In this document: positions 7,379 through 14,849 of the stretch, in pieces
Layout of the letters: every line of letters starts with the position of its first letter
How positions within the stretch are numbered: position 1 is the stretch's first letter
Assembly (NCBI GenBank): GCA_937127375.1
Contig: CAKZMA010000570.1
Span: forward strand, 1-40,371
Origin: an uncultured Coleofasciculus sp.
Lineage (GTDB): Bacteria > Cyanobacteriota > Cyanobacteriia > Cyanobacteriales > Coleofasciculaceae
Direction: 5' to 3'
Length of the DNA: 40,371 nt
Notes under the pieces: generated by a model
What the model was told of the DNA's origin: nothing
Seen by the model: the letters and a program-made list of their open reading frames with translations, nothing else
Database searches by the model: none
Translations under genes and position numbers: made by a program

Positions 7379-8314
7379 ATGCCTGTAACGTTTGACTTGT
7401 ATGACGAGCTGACTCAACGGATGGACAAAATCCTTGAGCCTCGCTATCGCGCCATGTACTTTGAGAACGGCGATTTAATCCCAACGATGGCGGATTTAGA
7501 GCCAGGGGTTAAGGAGCTGGCGTATCCCCGCATGGAAGAAATCGGGGATGCTGCGATTATGGGAGATGCCGCTAGTGATATTCCCATGATCCAAATAACA
7601 GGGGACATTGACAGATACCCGATTTATATGATTATGTCCGCCTTCCCCGTTACTTTTCAGGAATCTAGAATGTTATCGCGATCGCAAATAGATAGCTTCC
7701 AGCGACGGATGACAGCCGCGAGACGGGCAATAGCCCAATACACGAACAAGGTTACGGCGTTGGGATTGACAACGCTTAATTTTCCTGGAGCGCTGACAAA
7801 TTCGCTAATTACAACGGATAACTCGGCGGTAAATATTTACACGTCAGATTACCAAACTGTCCTAGACTTCTTTGTTAGTATAATTAGAAGCCTGACAGAC
7901 AATTATGTGACATCTACGCCTACGGACATGGTTGTAAATGTCTCCGTTTGCAGTCGCTTAATATCTCTAGAAAACGCACAAGGTACGCGCAACGTTAAAG
8001 AGCGACTAGAGGAGATATTCCCTGAATTATTAATAACTGAAACCAAGGAGATGGAAGCCGCCCAAATAGATGGAAGCGGTATTACCAGACCGGGAACAGG
8101 AAAGGATCGGATATTTTTGTTTCCTAAAGAGGATATGGTATTGAACCGCCATATTGAAGCAACTGTGGCGGCGCTCGCACCTGAGGAATTTGTGCGTACA
8201 GCAACAGTCAAAGGGCAGCTAGCACGAGTTTACCCAATGTTTTCTTGTGTGTCTCCTTCAATTTTTGATTATCCTGATGATTGCCGCTATATCGATATCC
8301 CAGCTAAATCTTAA
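7379..8314 (+). CDS. Major capsid protein (DUF2184-type)
   Basis: 311 residues, directly after the cement gene, with GGAGGTGAAG as a strong ribosome-binding site. Conserved features of this capsid family include PRYRAMYFENGDLIP-like text near residue 22, AYPRMEEIGDAAIMGDAASD, FPVTFQESRMLSRSQIDSFQ and the C-terminal domain with VTSTPTDMVVNVSV and FVRTATVKGQLARVYPMF. An HK97 fold is expected from the family. No N-terminal delta domain is evident, consistent with a separate DUF2213 scaffold. Only two bases separate it from the following gene. Confidence 0.85.
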   Translation: MPVTFDLYDELTQRMDKILEPRYRAMYFENGDLIPTMADLEPGVKELAYPRMEEIGDAAIMGDAASDIPMIQITGDIDRYPIYMIMSAFPVTFQESRMLSRSQIDSFQRRMTAARRAIAQYTNKVTALGLTTLNFPGALTNSLITTDNSAVNIYTSDYQTVLDFFVSIIRSLTDNYVTSTPTDMVVNVSVCSRLISLENAQGTRNVKERLEEIFPELLITETKEMEAAQIDGSGITRPGTGKDRIFLFPKEDMVLNRHIEATVAALAPEEFVRTATVKGQLARVYPMFSCVSPSIFDYPDDCRYIDIPAKS

Positions 8315-8316
8315 TT

Positions 8317-8682
8317 ATGATAGTAGAATTTAATCCCAAGTTAATCGGTATAAGCGGCAATCATGTTCTCAGCGGACAAGATGAAAAAGGTGGGTTTTGG
8401 CGAATCACGCTAAAGCCTGGATTAAATGATTTAAGTGACTCTCAAATTCAGAAGCTTAAAGCTTTTGACGGACTTGAATCTTACACTGAACGCAATGCAA
8501 TTATTTTCAGGGAATCTGCTACAACAAGTTTCTCTCGGACGGCTGAACTAGAGGCTTTGTGGGAATCTCAGGGGTACACGGCTATCAGCAAAATAGCAAC
8601 AGACTACGGTATTCCTAAGCCAACTACAGGATGGAAAGATGCAATCCCCTTGATTGTGCAGTACGAAGCCGAAACCAAGTAG
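8317..8682 (+). CDS. Small head-region protein with HeH-like C-terminus
   Basis: 121 residues, in the position where head-tail connector or head-completion proteins are often found. The N-terminal half is beta-rich (FNPKLIGISGNHVLSGQDEK). The C-terminal 45 residues (ELEALWESQGYTAISKIATD, then YGIPKPTTGWKDAIPLI) resemble the small helix-extended-loop-helix fold (HeH/LEM/SAP group) seen at the ends of many phage structural proteins. The ATG lies two bases after the capsid stop; the 3' end is followed after 11 bases by the next gene. The biochemical role is not known. Confidence 0.6.
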   Translation: MIVEFNPKLIGISGNHVLSGQDEKGGFWRITLKPGLNDLSDSQIQKLKAFDGLESYTERNAIIFRESATTSFSRTAELEALWESQGYTAISKIATDYGIPKPTTGWKDAIPLIVQYEAETK

Positions 8683-8693
8683 TTAGACTGGCT

Positions 8694-9350
8694 ATGGCGA
8701 CAGTTACGGTAGATGCTTTACCAGAGATAACCTTTGATGTGCGATCGCGGCGATGGAGATACCGCGACTCAAAGGCATTTGCACCAATGGCAGCGGTGCG
8801 GACTCAAGCCCAAAGGTACGCCACAAGGGAAAAGCAGGTGCTGAGACGCATTGGGCAAGACTACTCTGAAGGAAAGATTGATTTAGAGACATTCCAGCGT
8901 CAAGCTGCCCAAACCGTCAAGCACATACATTTAGCGGATATGGTGCGAGCGCTCAACAAGCAAGAGCAACTAACACCTGACAAGTTTTTACTGGTAGCCC
9001 GGAATCTTAAACAGCAATACCATTCTGGCAAAGACCCTTTAACAGGGGATAGGTTTGGGCTGAAATATCTGGCTCAGGACATGGCGGCGGGTAAAGTATC
9101 GCCAGCACAACTACTCAATCGCCTCAGTATGTTCGGGGAGTCGGGAAAGGTGACATTTTGGGGGACAAAAACCGCGCTCGCGACTGGTGACGGGAAATCT
9201 GAAGCGATGAGGGTGTTGGGAGCGGCAGAACACTGCCAGCACTGCCCGGTATATGCGGCTCTGGGGTGGGTTCCTTTATCAGAATTAATCTTGCCAACTC
9301 AGCGATGTGAATGTCGCACCAACTGTAAGTGCAGTGTGAGGTACAGGTGA
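8694..9350 (+). CDS. Minor head protein (MuF/SPP1 gp7-like C-terminus)
   Basis: 218 residues with the ATG at 8694 (MATVTVDALPEI). The middle is helical. The C-terminus reads AMRVLGAAEHCQHCPVYAAL, GWVPLSELILPTQ and RCECRTNCKCSVRYR. The pattern of Cys pairs before a GW...LP...C.C...C run is that of the C-terminal part of phage minor head or morphogenesis proteins (Mu F-like group), which help connect portal and capsid. The final codons are shared with the start of the next gene (GTGA overlap). That same end sequence recurs 1.2 kb downstream, marking the edge of an inserted cassette. Confidence 0.7.
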   Translation: MATVTVDALPEITFDVRSRRWRYRDSKAFAPMAAVRTQAQRYATREKQVLRRIGQDYSEGKIDLETFQRQAAQTVKHIHLADMVRALNKQEQLTPDKFLLVARNLKQQYHSGKDPLTGDRFGLKYLAQDMAAGKVSPAQLLNRLSMFGESGKVTFWGTKTALATGDGKSEAMRVLGAAEHCQHCPVYAALGWVPLSELILPTQRCECRTNCKCSVRYR

Positions 9351-9415
9351 TTACAATCTCTCAATCGCTTACAGGAGCTTTATATTTCCGCCAAGATGAG
9401 CGGGTAGTTTGGATT
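9341..9415 (+). repeat. 75-nt direct repeat, copy A
   Basis: This runs from the end of the minor head gene into the first effector gene and encodes VITISQSLTGALYFRQDERV plus a few residues. It matches 10573-10647 with about eight mismatches, which defines a 1232-bp repeat-to-repeat unit. Confidence 0.85.
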
Positions 9416-10582
9416 AGCCGTAGGGAGTATAAGGATGCGATCGCAAGCTTCAATCAGCGTTTCAATACCGATTACAACCCCAATCAGCCCAGAGATGCCA
9501 GGGGAAGATGGACTTCTGGTGGTGGCGGCAGTCGGGGGGGCGGTCGGGGAGGCGGTGGTGGCAGTCGGGGAAGTAGTCGGGGAGGCGGTGGTGGACTAGC
9601 CAATAAACGGGTATCTGAATTACAAGAGATAGCCAAAAAAGAAGGAATTGATGTAGAATCTTTATCCTACAAAAACCGTAAATCGGTATTGACCAAGGCA
9701 ATTAAAGTTAATCGTAAAGGGCAGAACTTGAGAGAGCAGGGACTGTTGAAGGCTATTAAGCCTAAATCTAGCCTAGCCAAAAAACGAGCTGAACGGAAAC
9801 AGCAAAATAATAAAAAAACAGAAAGTATTAGTGATCGTGTAAAAGCAACTAAAGAAGCCAATAAAAAAGCTACTCAAGAAAAGGCAAACAGAATAAAACC
9901 ATGGGAAGATTCAGAGTACGATTCTTTAGATGAAACTAGCAGGAAGAAAAGAGCCGAACGCCAACAAGCGATAATCAATGCGCCATTGCCTCCACCCAAG
10001 CTCAAAAAATTATCCCAGGCAGAAAATGAAGAGTTAGATAGTTACAATAATATTTTGATGGAAAATACAAGCTCTGAACGAATATCAAGTCCAAAAATGA
10101 GAAACTTCATGGATGCAATTGGAATGAAAAACCACAATCAAGCATCGGTCGCTTCTAGGAGCTTAGGGCTAAATGCACTCAATCAGGAAAGGAAAAAAGG
10201 GATTTCATCTTCTGTGGATAAACTTGATCAAGAACTTAGAGTAGGTGGTGGGTACGCGCTGAGTTACGCCGGACAAATTGGTGGAAGATATGGCGAATTA
10301 TACAATAGAAGAGTAGCGGAAAGCTTAGAGAGCCTGCCAACTAACAATATTGTACATATAGCTTCAAAAAGCTATTACACTCAATTACCCAGAATTGGGG
10401 AGCCGCTTCAAGTTAAATATTTAGCGGATAGAACACCTACCGTTTTTGTTGCCGAGCTGAAACGACGAAAACTTTTAGATGTGGACAACCCAGGAATTCC
10501 CGTGAATGCATCTAGGCAAAGGTTACGCACTTTGAAGGATTTGAAAGGTTTGCCGGATAATGCGTTTACAGGGTACAGATGA
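9347..10582 (+). CDS. Modular virion-effector-like protein, unknown C-terminal domain
   Basis: 411 residues from the GTG at 9347, which overlaps the previous stop and has a GAGG site. Modules: residues 1-25, a short beta module (ITISQSLTGALYFRQDERVV); about 44-56, NPNQPRDARGRWT, a linker motif common in phage head-associated proteins; 57-83, a Gly/Arg/Ser-rich linker; 84-120, a SAP/Rho-N-like helical domain (RVSELQEIAKKEGIDVESLS); 120-200, a Lys/Arg/Gln-rich coil; 200-411, a variable C-terminal domain (GGGYALSYAGQIGGRYGELY, then YTQLPRIGEPLQVKYLADRT) that was not recognised. The first four modules also occur at 19283, there followed by a GNAT domain. The gene is AT-richer than its neighbours and has no GCGAGCGC octamer. 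Packaging with the phage and delivery to the host is inference. Confidence 0.75.
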   Translation: MITISQSLTGALYFRQDERVVWISRREYKDAIASFNQRFNTDYNPNQPRDARGRWTSGGGGSRGGGRGGGGGSRGSSRGGGGGLANKRVSELQEIAKKEGIDVESLSYKNRKSVLTKAIKVNRKGQNLREQGLLKAIKPKSSLAKKRAERKQQNNKKTESISDRVKATKEANKKATQEKANRIKPWEDSEYDSLDETSRKKRAERQQAIINAPLPPPKLKKLSQAENEELDSYNNILMENTSSERISSPKMRNFMDAIGMKNHNQASVASRSLGLNALNQERKKGISSSVDKLDQELRVGGGYALSYAGQIGGRYGELYNRRVAESLESLPTNNIVHIASKSYYTQLPRIGEPLQVKYLADRTPTVFVAELKRRKLLDVDNPGIPVNASRQRLRTLKDLKGLPDNAFTGYR

Positions 10583-10647
10583 TTACAATCTCTCAATCGC
10601 TTACAGGAGCTTTATACTTCCGTCAAGATAAACGGGTGGTGTGGATT
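10573..10647 (+). repeat. 75-nt direct repeat, copy B
   Basis: Second copy of the sequence at 9341-9415. It overlaps the end of the first effector gene and encodes the start of the GNAT gene (MITISQSLTGALYFRQDKRV). Confidence 0.85.
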
Positions 10648-11346
10648 GTACTGGAGCAATCACCGGGAAAATATACTGCAATGGTTCGAGATGCCAGTAC
10701 GGGCAAATCAAAAGCTCTTGATTTTAGCAATCAAAAAGAAGCTGAAAATTTTGCTCAAGAGAGTTCTCAGGCTTATTTAGCCTCGCGCATTTTCCCTACT
10801 AAAAATGCTGAAACGCTATTAAATGACCTAGAGAAAGAAAATGTTGAAAGTATTAGATACGAGCTAAGGCGCAAAGGAATTACTGACACATCTAGAGCAA
10901 ATATTGAACGGATTGACGACAATAGATCAATTCATCAATCTGTTGCGGACGCGGCAACTTATGACGAGACAAGCGTGTTAGCTGTGAAAGACAAACGGGG
11001 TAATCTACAGTCGGCATTAGCTTATGAATTAGTACCTGATTACGATGATAATGGCAATGAGCTTAAAGGGACTAAAGCTTTATATGTGGAGTATCTTGCA
11101 ACAGCTCCATGGAATGCAGCAAGAGCAAATGATGATCGTGTAGTTAGTGGTGCGGGCGCAAGGGCGATAGCTGAAGCCGTAAAAGAAGCCGAAAAAGTCG
11201 GCGCTCAAAAAGTACAACTTACGGCTTTAGACGGGGCAAAACCTTTTTATAAGCGTATTGGAATGTCAAATGACAAATATGATTCGTTTTTTGAGCTAGA
11301 ATTAGGAACATATAAGGCAAAAGAGTTAGTGGCAAAGTATGGTTAA
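10579..11346 (+). CDS. GNAT-like acetyltransferase with effector N-terminus (displaced module)
   Basis: 255 residues. Residues 1-23 repeat the N-terminus of the upstream effector, but the NPNQPRD linker, Gly-rich and SAP modules are missing. Residues 28-120 match the part before the GNAT domain in the 19283 protein (SQAYLASRIFPT; SIHQSV). Residues 133-240 form an acetyltransferase-like domain: SVLAVKDKRGNLQSALAYEL, ALYVEYLATAPWNAAR, the acetyl-CoA-binding-like loop GAGARA (191-196), KVQLTALDGA and PFYKRIGM (222-229), the usual GNAT end. The ATG overlaps the effector stop (ATGA) and the 3' end overlaps the next small gene. Target and activity are unknown. The arrangement resembles orphan toxin modules left after C-terminal replacement. 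Confidence 0.75.
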   Translation: MITISQSLTGALYFRQDKRVVWIVLEQSPGKYTAMVRDASTGKSKALDFSNQKEAENFAQESSQAYLASRIFPTKNAETLLNDLEKENVESIRYELRRKGITDTSRANIERIDDNRSIHQSVADAATYDETSVLAVKDKRGNLQSALAYELVPDYDDNGNELKGTKALYVEYLATAPWNAARANDDRVVSGAGARAIAEAVKEAEKVGAQKVQLTALDGAKPFYKRIGMSNDKYDSFFELELGTYKAKELVAKYG

Positions 11347-11542
11347 TGAATTTAGTAGTGCTTCCATCTATCCAGTAGATTTAGAGCGAACAGTGTGTAA
11401 TTCTTTCAACCTAAACAATAAAGGACGCGCTCAGGTTGTTAAAGAAGCGAGAGAAGCTACTACCAAAAAAGGTTCAATTGTAGATTTAAACGCTTATGAA
11501 ATCAACTTGAGAAAGGCGATTCATCGTTATATACTAACTTGA
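11339..11542 (+). CDS. Small partner of the GNAT gene, 67 aa
   Basis: It overlaps the GNAT gene by eight bases (ATG inside TATGGTTAA). It is clearly related to the 74-residue protein at 20727-20951 after the other GNAT gene: shared SASIYP(V/I)DLER, then (V/I)C..(F/Y)NL, a central VK.ARE.T block and a C-terminal (H/K)(R/K)YIL. No known family was recognised. A partner that always follows the GNAT module and overlaps it could be an immunity protein, antitoxin or chaperone; this is inferred from arrangement only. Confidence 0.7.
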   Translation: MVNEFSSASIYPVDLERTVCNSFNLNNKGRAQVVKEAREATTKKGSIVDLNAYEINLRKAIHRYILT

Positions 11543-11550
11543 TTTAAGCC

Positions 11551-11763
11551 TTAACAAGTTTTAAACACATTCAAGTCTTGACCCAACGCTCGCGCTAACC
11601 GACAAACCATAAACCAATTTTTGCAGCCGTACTTTTCCCACCTGGAAATAGTGGAAGAGCTAACGGATAGGCGCTCGCCTAGCTGTGATTGGTTTAATCC
11701 AGCGGCTAGGCGGCATTCTTTGAGTATCCTTGCTTGGGCACGATAAGCTTGAATCTCGGTCAT
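11551..11763 (-). CDS. XRE-family HTH repressor, 70 aa
   Basis: From the ATG at 11763 the protein is MTEIQAYRAQARILKECRLA, then AGLNQSQLGERLSVSSSTIS with RWEKYG: a complete XRE/Cro-CI helix-turn-helix with recognition helix around SSSTISRWE, and little else. It is convergent with the GNAT/partner genes (8-base gap) and divergent from the tail genes starting at 11821. A 17-mer with half-sites TTGCA/TGCAA sits directly in front of its start and recurs once at 5652, so it probably regulates itself and perhaps late expression. It could equally control the cassette next to it. Confidence 0.8.
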   Translation of the reverse strand: MTEIQAYRAQARILKECRLAAGLNQSQLGERLSVSSSTISRWEKYGCKNWFMVCRLARALGQDLNVFKTC

Positions 11764-11764
11764 T

Positions 11765-11781
11765 TTGCAACCTATGCAAAT
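11765..11781. promoter_or_regulatory. Operator-like 17-mer at HTH gene start
   Basis: TTGCAACCTATGCAAAT lies one base upstream of the minus-strand HTH start codon and 40 bases before the plus-strand gene at 11821. The identical copy at 5652-5668 makes it a candidate binding site for that HTH protein. Confidence 0.55.
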
Positions 11782-11820
11782 CCCTTTCAATACTAACATC
11801 GCCAGGGATAGGATTAAAAG

Positions 11821-12240
11821 ATGGCTACTCCTTTTGCTGACCCTACTCTTTGGAATCACGCAACCTTTACGTTTGCCGTCCAGTTTGGCGCGGCAACGAT
11901 TGACGAGCGCGGCAACCGAACGACGCCAGGAAAGACCTACGCCGTCACGTTCAAAATGAAAAAATCAGGCGGTAATAACCTTCAGCAAAAAGAGGCAGCA
12001 AGTGAGCTATCGGAGGTTTATAGCTGCAAGGTTGTAGCGGTCGATGGCGATTATGAGTCATTTCAGCTCCCCAACGAGATTAAGCCAGGGGACGTAGGAG
12101 AAGGAACGTTAAATGGGCGCTCGTGTCGAGCCACGATTAAATCGATTGCTCAATCATCAATTGTGTTAATCCCTCAGATACTGGGGGATAGTTGCACTTT
12201 GGAGATGGACTATCGGATCAGGAGAGGGTCAGCCGCGTGA
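11821..12240 (+). CDS. Putative head-tail structural protein, 139 aa
   Basis: No family was recognised. The protein is beta-rich, with a middle section reading VYSCKVVAVDGDYESFQLPN, then GEGTLNGRSCRATIKSIAQS and a hydrophobic SIVLIPQILGD. It lies between the capsid region and the tail-completion genes, the usual place of head-tail connector proteins, and its stop overlaps the next start (GTGA). The gap upstream (11764-11820) separates it from the divergent HTH gene, so late transcription may restart here. Confidence 0.6.
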   Translation: MATPFADPTLWNHATFTFAVQFGAATIDERGNRTTPGKTYAVTFKMKKSGGNNLQQKEAASELSEVYSCKVVAVDGDYESFQLPNEIKPGDVGEGTLNGRSCRATIKSIAQSSIVLIPQILGDSCTLEMDYRIRRGSAA

Positions 12241-12665
12241 TTGAGTTAAAAGTGGATCGGGGTGAAACCGAACAGATGGTACGGCGGTACAATAGTCGTC
12301 TCAGAAGCGTTCAGCGCCCCCTGAGAGGGTGGGCGAATTGGCTACTGAGTGAAACTGAGCGCCAATTTGTAACCGAAACCGATCCAGATGGGCAACCCTG
12401 GGCAGCGCTCGCCCCCTCAACCTTGGCTCAGAAACGAGCGCTAAATTATCCAGATGACATTTTGACTCGCACTAGGGATATGCGCCGTTCAGTTCGGATT
12501 GTCTTAGCTGGGCGATATGAAGTGGCGATCGCGGTTGATTTCCCGGCACAATTTCACCAGTCGGGAACCGCCAAGATGCCACAGCGCCGTATCTTGGGAC
12601 TTAATGAACGCCGGCGAAACCGCTTAGTTCTTAGAGTAAGGGGGTATCTAAGAAATGGGCGTTGA
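12237..12665 (+). CDS. Tail completion / virion morphogenesis protein
   Basis: 142 residues from the GTG at 12237, with an AGGAGAGG site. The pattern WANWLLSETERQFVTETDPD, GQPWAALAPSTLAQK, ILTRTRDMRRSV, FPAQFHQSGTAKMPQRRILG is that of the phage virion morphogenesis family (Mu gpG / P2 gpS group), which completes the tail end for joining to the head. It overlaps the previous stop by four bases and the next gene by 11. Confidence 0.8.
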   Translation: MIELKVDRGETEQMVRRYNSRLRSVQRPLRGWANWLLSETERQFVTETDPDGQPWAALAPSTLAQKRALNYPDDILTRTRDMRRSVRIVLAGRYEVAIAVDFPAQFHQSGTAKMPQRRILGLNERRRNRLVLRVRGYLRNGR

Positions 12666-13164
12666 TTTCACTGTTTGGGATAAAGCGATTGGTACTCGAT
12701 TGCAACCGATTCGGGATGCGCTTGCCTCTATCCCAGTAGCAGCGATTCCCCAAGAAGCTGGAAAATATGGGGATGAACAGTTCGAGTCAATCGATTGGCT
12801 GTTCCCTGAGTACAGCGCCAGTTCCGATGGGAGCGATCGCATTCAACAGCTACAAGTTACCCTCATAATCCGTTTGCATTTCTCAAAACGCTATGCCAGC
12901 ACCCCCCAGGAAAAAGCAGCATTAGAATGGGCTGAACAACAGCTTTTACTAATTGTTCCTGGCTACCGCCTGCCAGATACCCTGTCCCCCGTCAGGTTAG
13001 TATCTGGCAGGCTTTTTGCCCCTCAAAGGGGACAATGGTACAAAGAGCTGCGGTTTGAATTTAGCGCTCAGATTGTGCCAACCGACGAAGTTGAACCCGT
13101 CCCACCTGTGATCACGATTGGAGTGGATGATTCTTACGGTCAGTTAGTGGAGGTAACTCAGTGA
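12655..13164 (+). CDS. Gp37-like tail terminator candidate
   Basis: 169 residues. The position after the tail-completion gene and before the sheath, the length and the pattern (TRLQPIRDALASIPVAAIP; QVTLIIRLHFSKRY; ALEWAEQQLLLIVPGYRLP; WYKELRFEFSAQIVPT) fit the phage Gp37-like / tail terminator group, which caps the tail tube and determines length with the tape measure. Inside the gene a long hairpin followed by a T-run (12968-13017) looks like an intrinsic terminator. A palindromic repeat follows the stop. Confidence 0.6.
   Translation: MGVDFTVWDKAIGTRLQPIRDALASIPVAAIPQEAGKYGDEQFESIDWLFPEYSASSDGSDRIQQLQVTLIIRLHFSKRYASTPQEKAALEWAEQQLLLIVPGYRLPDTLSPVRLVSGRLFAPQRGQWYKELRFEFSAQIVPTDEVEPVPPVITIGVDDSYGQLVEVTQ
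12968..13017 (+). terminator. Terminator-like hairpin inside a coding sequence
   Basis: GCCTGCCAGATAC (12968-12980) and GTATCTGGCAGGC (13000-13012) pair perfectly over 13 bases with a 19-base loop, followed by TTTTT. It lies inside the Gp37-like gene just before the sheath/tube genes. As RNA it should fold stably and could cause partial termination. Confidence 0.6.
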
Positions 13165-13175
13165 ACTACGTTGTA

Positions 13176-13193
13176 ACTACGGATATCCGTAGT
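13176..13193. repeat. Palindromic repeat, copy 3
   Basis: ACTACGGATATCCGTAGT, a perfect 18-base palindrome between the Gp37-like gene and the sheath gene. Confidence 0.85.
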
Positions 13194-13215
13194 GATGAAA
13201 CTCAAAGGAGGATTT

Positions 13216-14319
13216 ATGCCTAATACAGGGGTAGTAGTAACCCAATCGACTGCTGAGGATCTCTCGTTAACCCGAACCTTACCCATTGCAGTGGTAGGAA
13301 CTTGCTCAACTGGGACTTTGGCAGATAGTACCCCAACCCTGATTGAATCGAAGGCGGATGCTACTACCATTCTTGGTGCTGGTAGCGGCTCTGACACTTT
13401 GCCAAATGCGGTGGCGGTACTTCAGCGCTATGGCTGCGGGAAAATCATCGCGCTTAAAGGGGACAGCGGCGCGGCGACTCCAGCCGAAGGCGTGACAGGG
13501 GCAATCCCTCTGTTGGGTAACACGCTCTCAACCCTTGGGATAGAGCCTGAAATAATCTTAACTCCCACCTTTAATGACGCCACAGTGGTAACAGCGCTAA
13601 AAACCTTGTGTGACAGTATTCATGCGCTCGCGCTTATTAGTCCATCAGCGGCTACAACAATCGCTGATGTAATTACGGCTAGAGGCACTTCAACAGGAGT
13701 GGGGATTAAAGATCCTCGAATTGTAGTGTGTTACCCTTACATGAAAAATGCTGATACTCCCACAGATTTAGAAGAATTAACTCTTCACCTTGCCGGGGTG
13801 CTAGCTAATCTTGATAACTATGGACAATCACCGCTAAATCAGCCGCTTCTGGGGGTGGACAGCCCAGAAATTTCAATGACTCTTAGCTACTCTAGCGACA
13901 CATCAGATAACGAACAGCTAAACGATAATGGCGTTACCACTATTAACCTTGACCCTGATGCTGATTACGTGATTTGGGGTGGGCGCAATTCAGACTATCA
14001 GGAGAATGAAACAGACGTATTAACTTTCATCAATGCGGTACGCGCTCGCGATAAAATCACCGAGTTAACTAGGGCTAGAGCAATTAAAATGCTGGGTCAA
14101 AATAGCAACTACACCACTGCATCTTTACTTACGGAAAGTTACCGGACAATGCTGAATGACCAAATTAGTTTAGGGGCAATTAAATCTTTCACCAAAGTAG
14201 CGATAAACGACAGCAAAACTGATTACAGTCAATTTAAGATTTACCACGATATAGAGTTTCAGCCCTGGACTCCCACCGAGTTTATTGGCGCTTCTGTGGC
14301 GATGACCGTTAACAACTAA
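13216..14319 (+). CDS. Tail sheath protein
   Basis: 367 residues from the ATG at 13216, with AAAGGAGG at ideal spacing. The N-terminal TGVVVTQ.. block, SLTRTLPIAVVGTCSTGTLA, IILTPTFNDATVV, STGVGIKDPRIVVCYPY, DYVIWGGRNSDYQENETDVL, INAVRARDKITELTRARAI and the C-terminal YHDIEFQPWTPTEFIGASVA are the classic features of contractile sheath proteins (P2 FI group). This gene is the main evidence that the virion is a myovirus. The tube gene follows after 11 bases. Confidence 0.9.
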   Translation: MPNTGVVVTQSTAEDLSLTRTLPIAVVGTCSTGTLADSTPTLIESKADATTILGAGSGSDTLPNAVAVLQRYGCGKIIALKGDSGAATPAEGVTGAIPLLGNTLSTLGIEPEIILTPTFNDATVVTALKTLCDSIHALALISPSAATTIADVITARGTSTGVGIKDPRIVVCYPYMKNADTPTDLEELTLHLAGVLANLDNYGQSPLNQPLLGVDSPEISMTLSYSSDTSDNEQLNDNGVTTINLDPDADYVIWGGRNSDYQENETDVLTFINAVRARDKITELTRARAIKMLGQNSNYTTASLLTESYRTMLNDQISLGAIKSFTKVAINDSKTDYSQFKIYHDIEFQPWTPTEFIGASVAMTVNN

Positions 14320-14330
14320 AAGGTAAGAAT

Positions 14331-14849
14331 ATGGCTGTAATTGAATTTTTGATGGATGAGGGGGTAGACGTAAAGCTGTTGGATTACTTGGGCAATCCAG
14401 CCGATGCCAAGGGCATGGCAACAGAAATTACCCCGCCCGAACAAACTCTGAACATGGAAACTGATTTAAGAATCGGGGAAGGGGGAGAGGTAAATCGCCC
14501 AACTACCTACGCGGCGATGGAATGCTCAATGACACTTAAAGGAATCTCTAATCAGTTTTGGGAATTCACCTCGACCGCCCAAGCGCAACGCAAAGAGTTA
14601 ACGATTCAAGTAACAGGGAAAGGGCAAGATAGGTACGATTCTACATCTACCGTGGACGTGAAACTTGTCATGAAAGGTTATGTCATGCGAAATGCCTTTT
14701 ACTCATCAATAAGCGCAGGGGAAAAGTCAGAATTAGAATTAAGCATGGGGGTTAATTCAATTACTCAACAGATAGGCTCAACCACAGTAACCTTTGAACC
14801 AGCACTCAAAAAATATGAAATAAATGGAGTTAATCAATGGGCATGGTAA
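14331..14849 (+). CDS. Tail tube protein
   Basis: 172 residues, right after the sheath gene with an AAAGGTAAG site. The pattern PPEQTLNMETDLRIGEGGEV, FWEFTSTAQAQRKELTIQVT, LVMKGYVMRNAFYSSISAGE and LELSMGVNSITQQIG is that of the P2 FII-type tube, whose hexamer rings form the inner tube through which DNA passes. It overlaps the chaperone gene by 13 bases. Confidence 0.85.
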   Translation: MAVIEFLMDEGVDVKLLDYLGNPADAKGMATEITPPEQTLNMETDLRIGEGGEVNRPTTYAAMECSMTLKGISNQFWEFTSTAQAQRKELTIQVTGKGQDRYDSTSTVDVKLVMKGYVMRNAFYSSISAGEKSELELSMGVNSITQQIGSTTVTFEPALKKYEINGVNQWAW

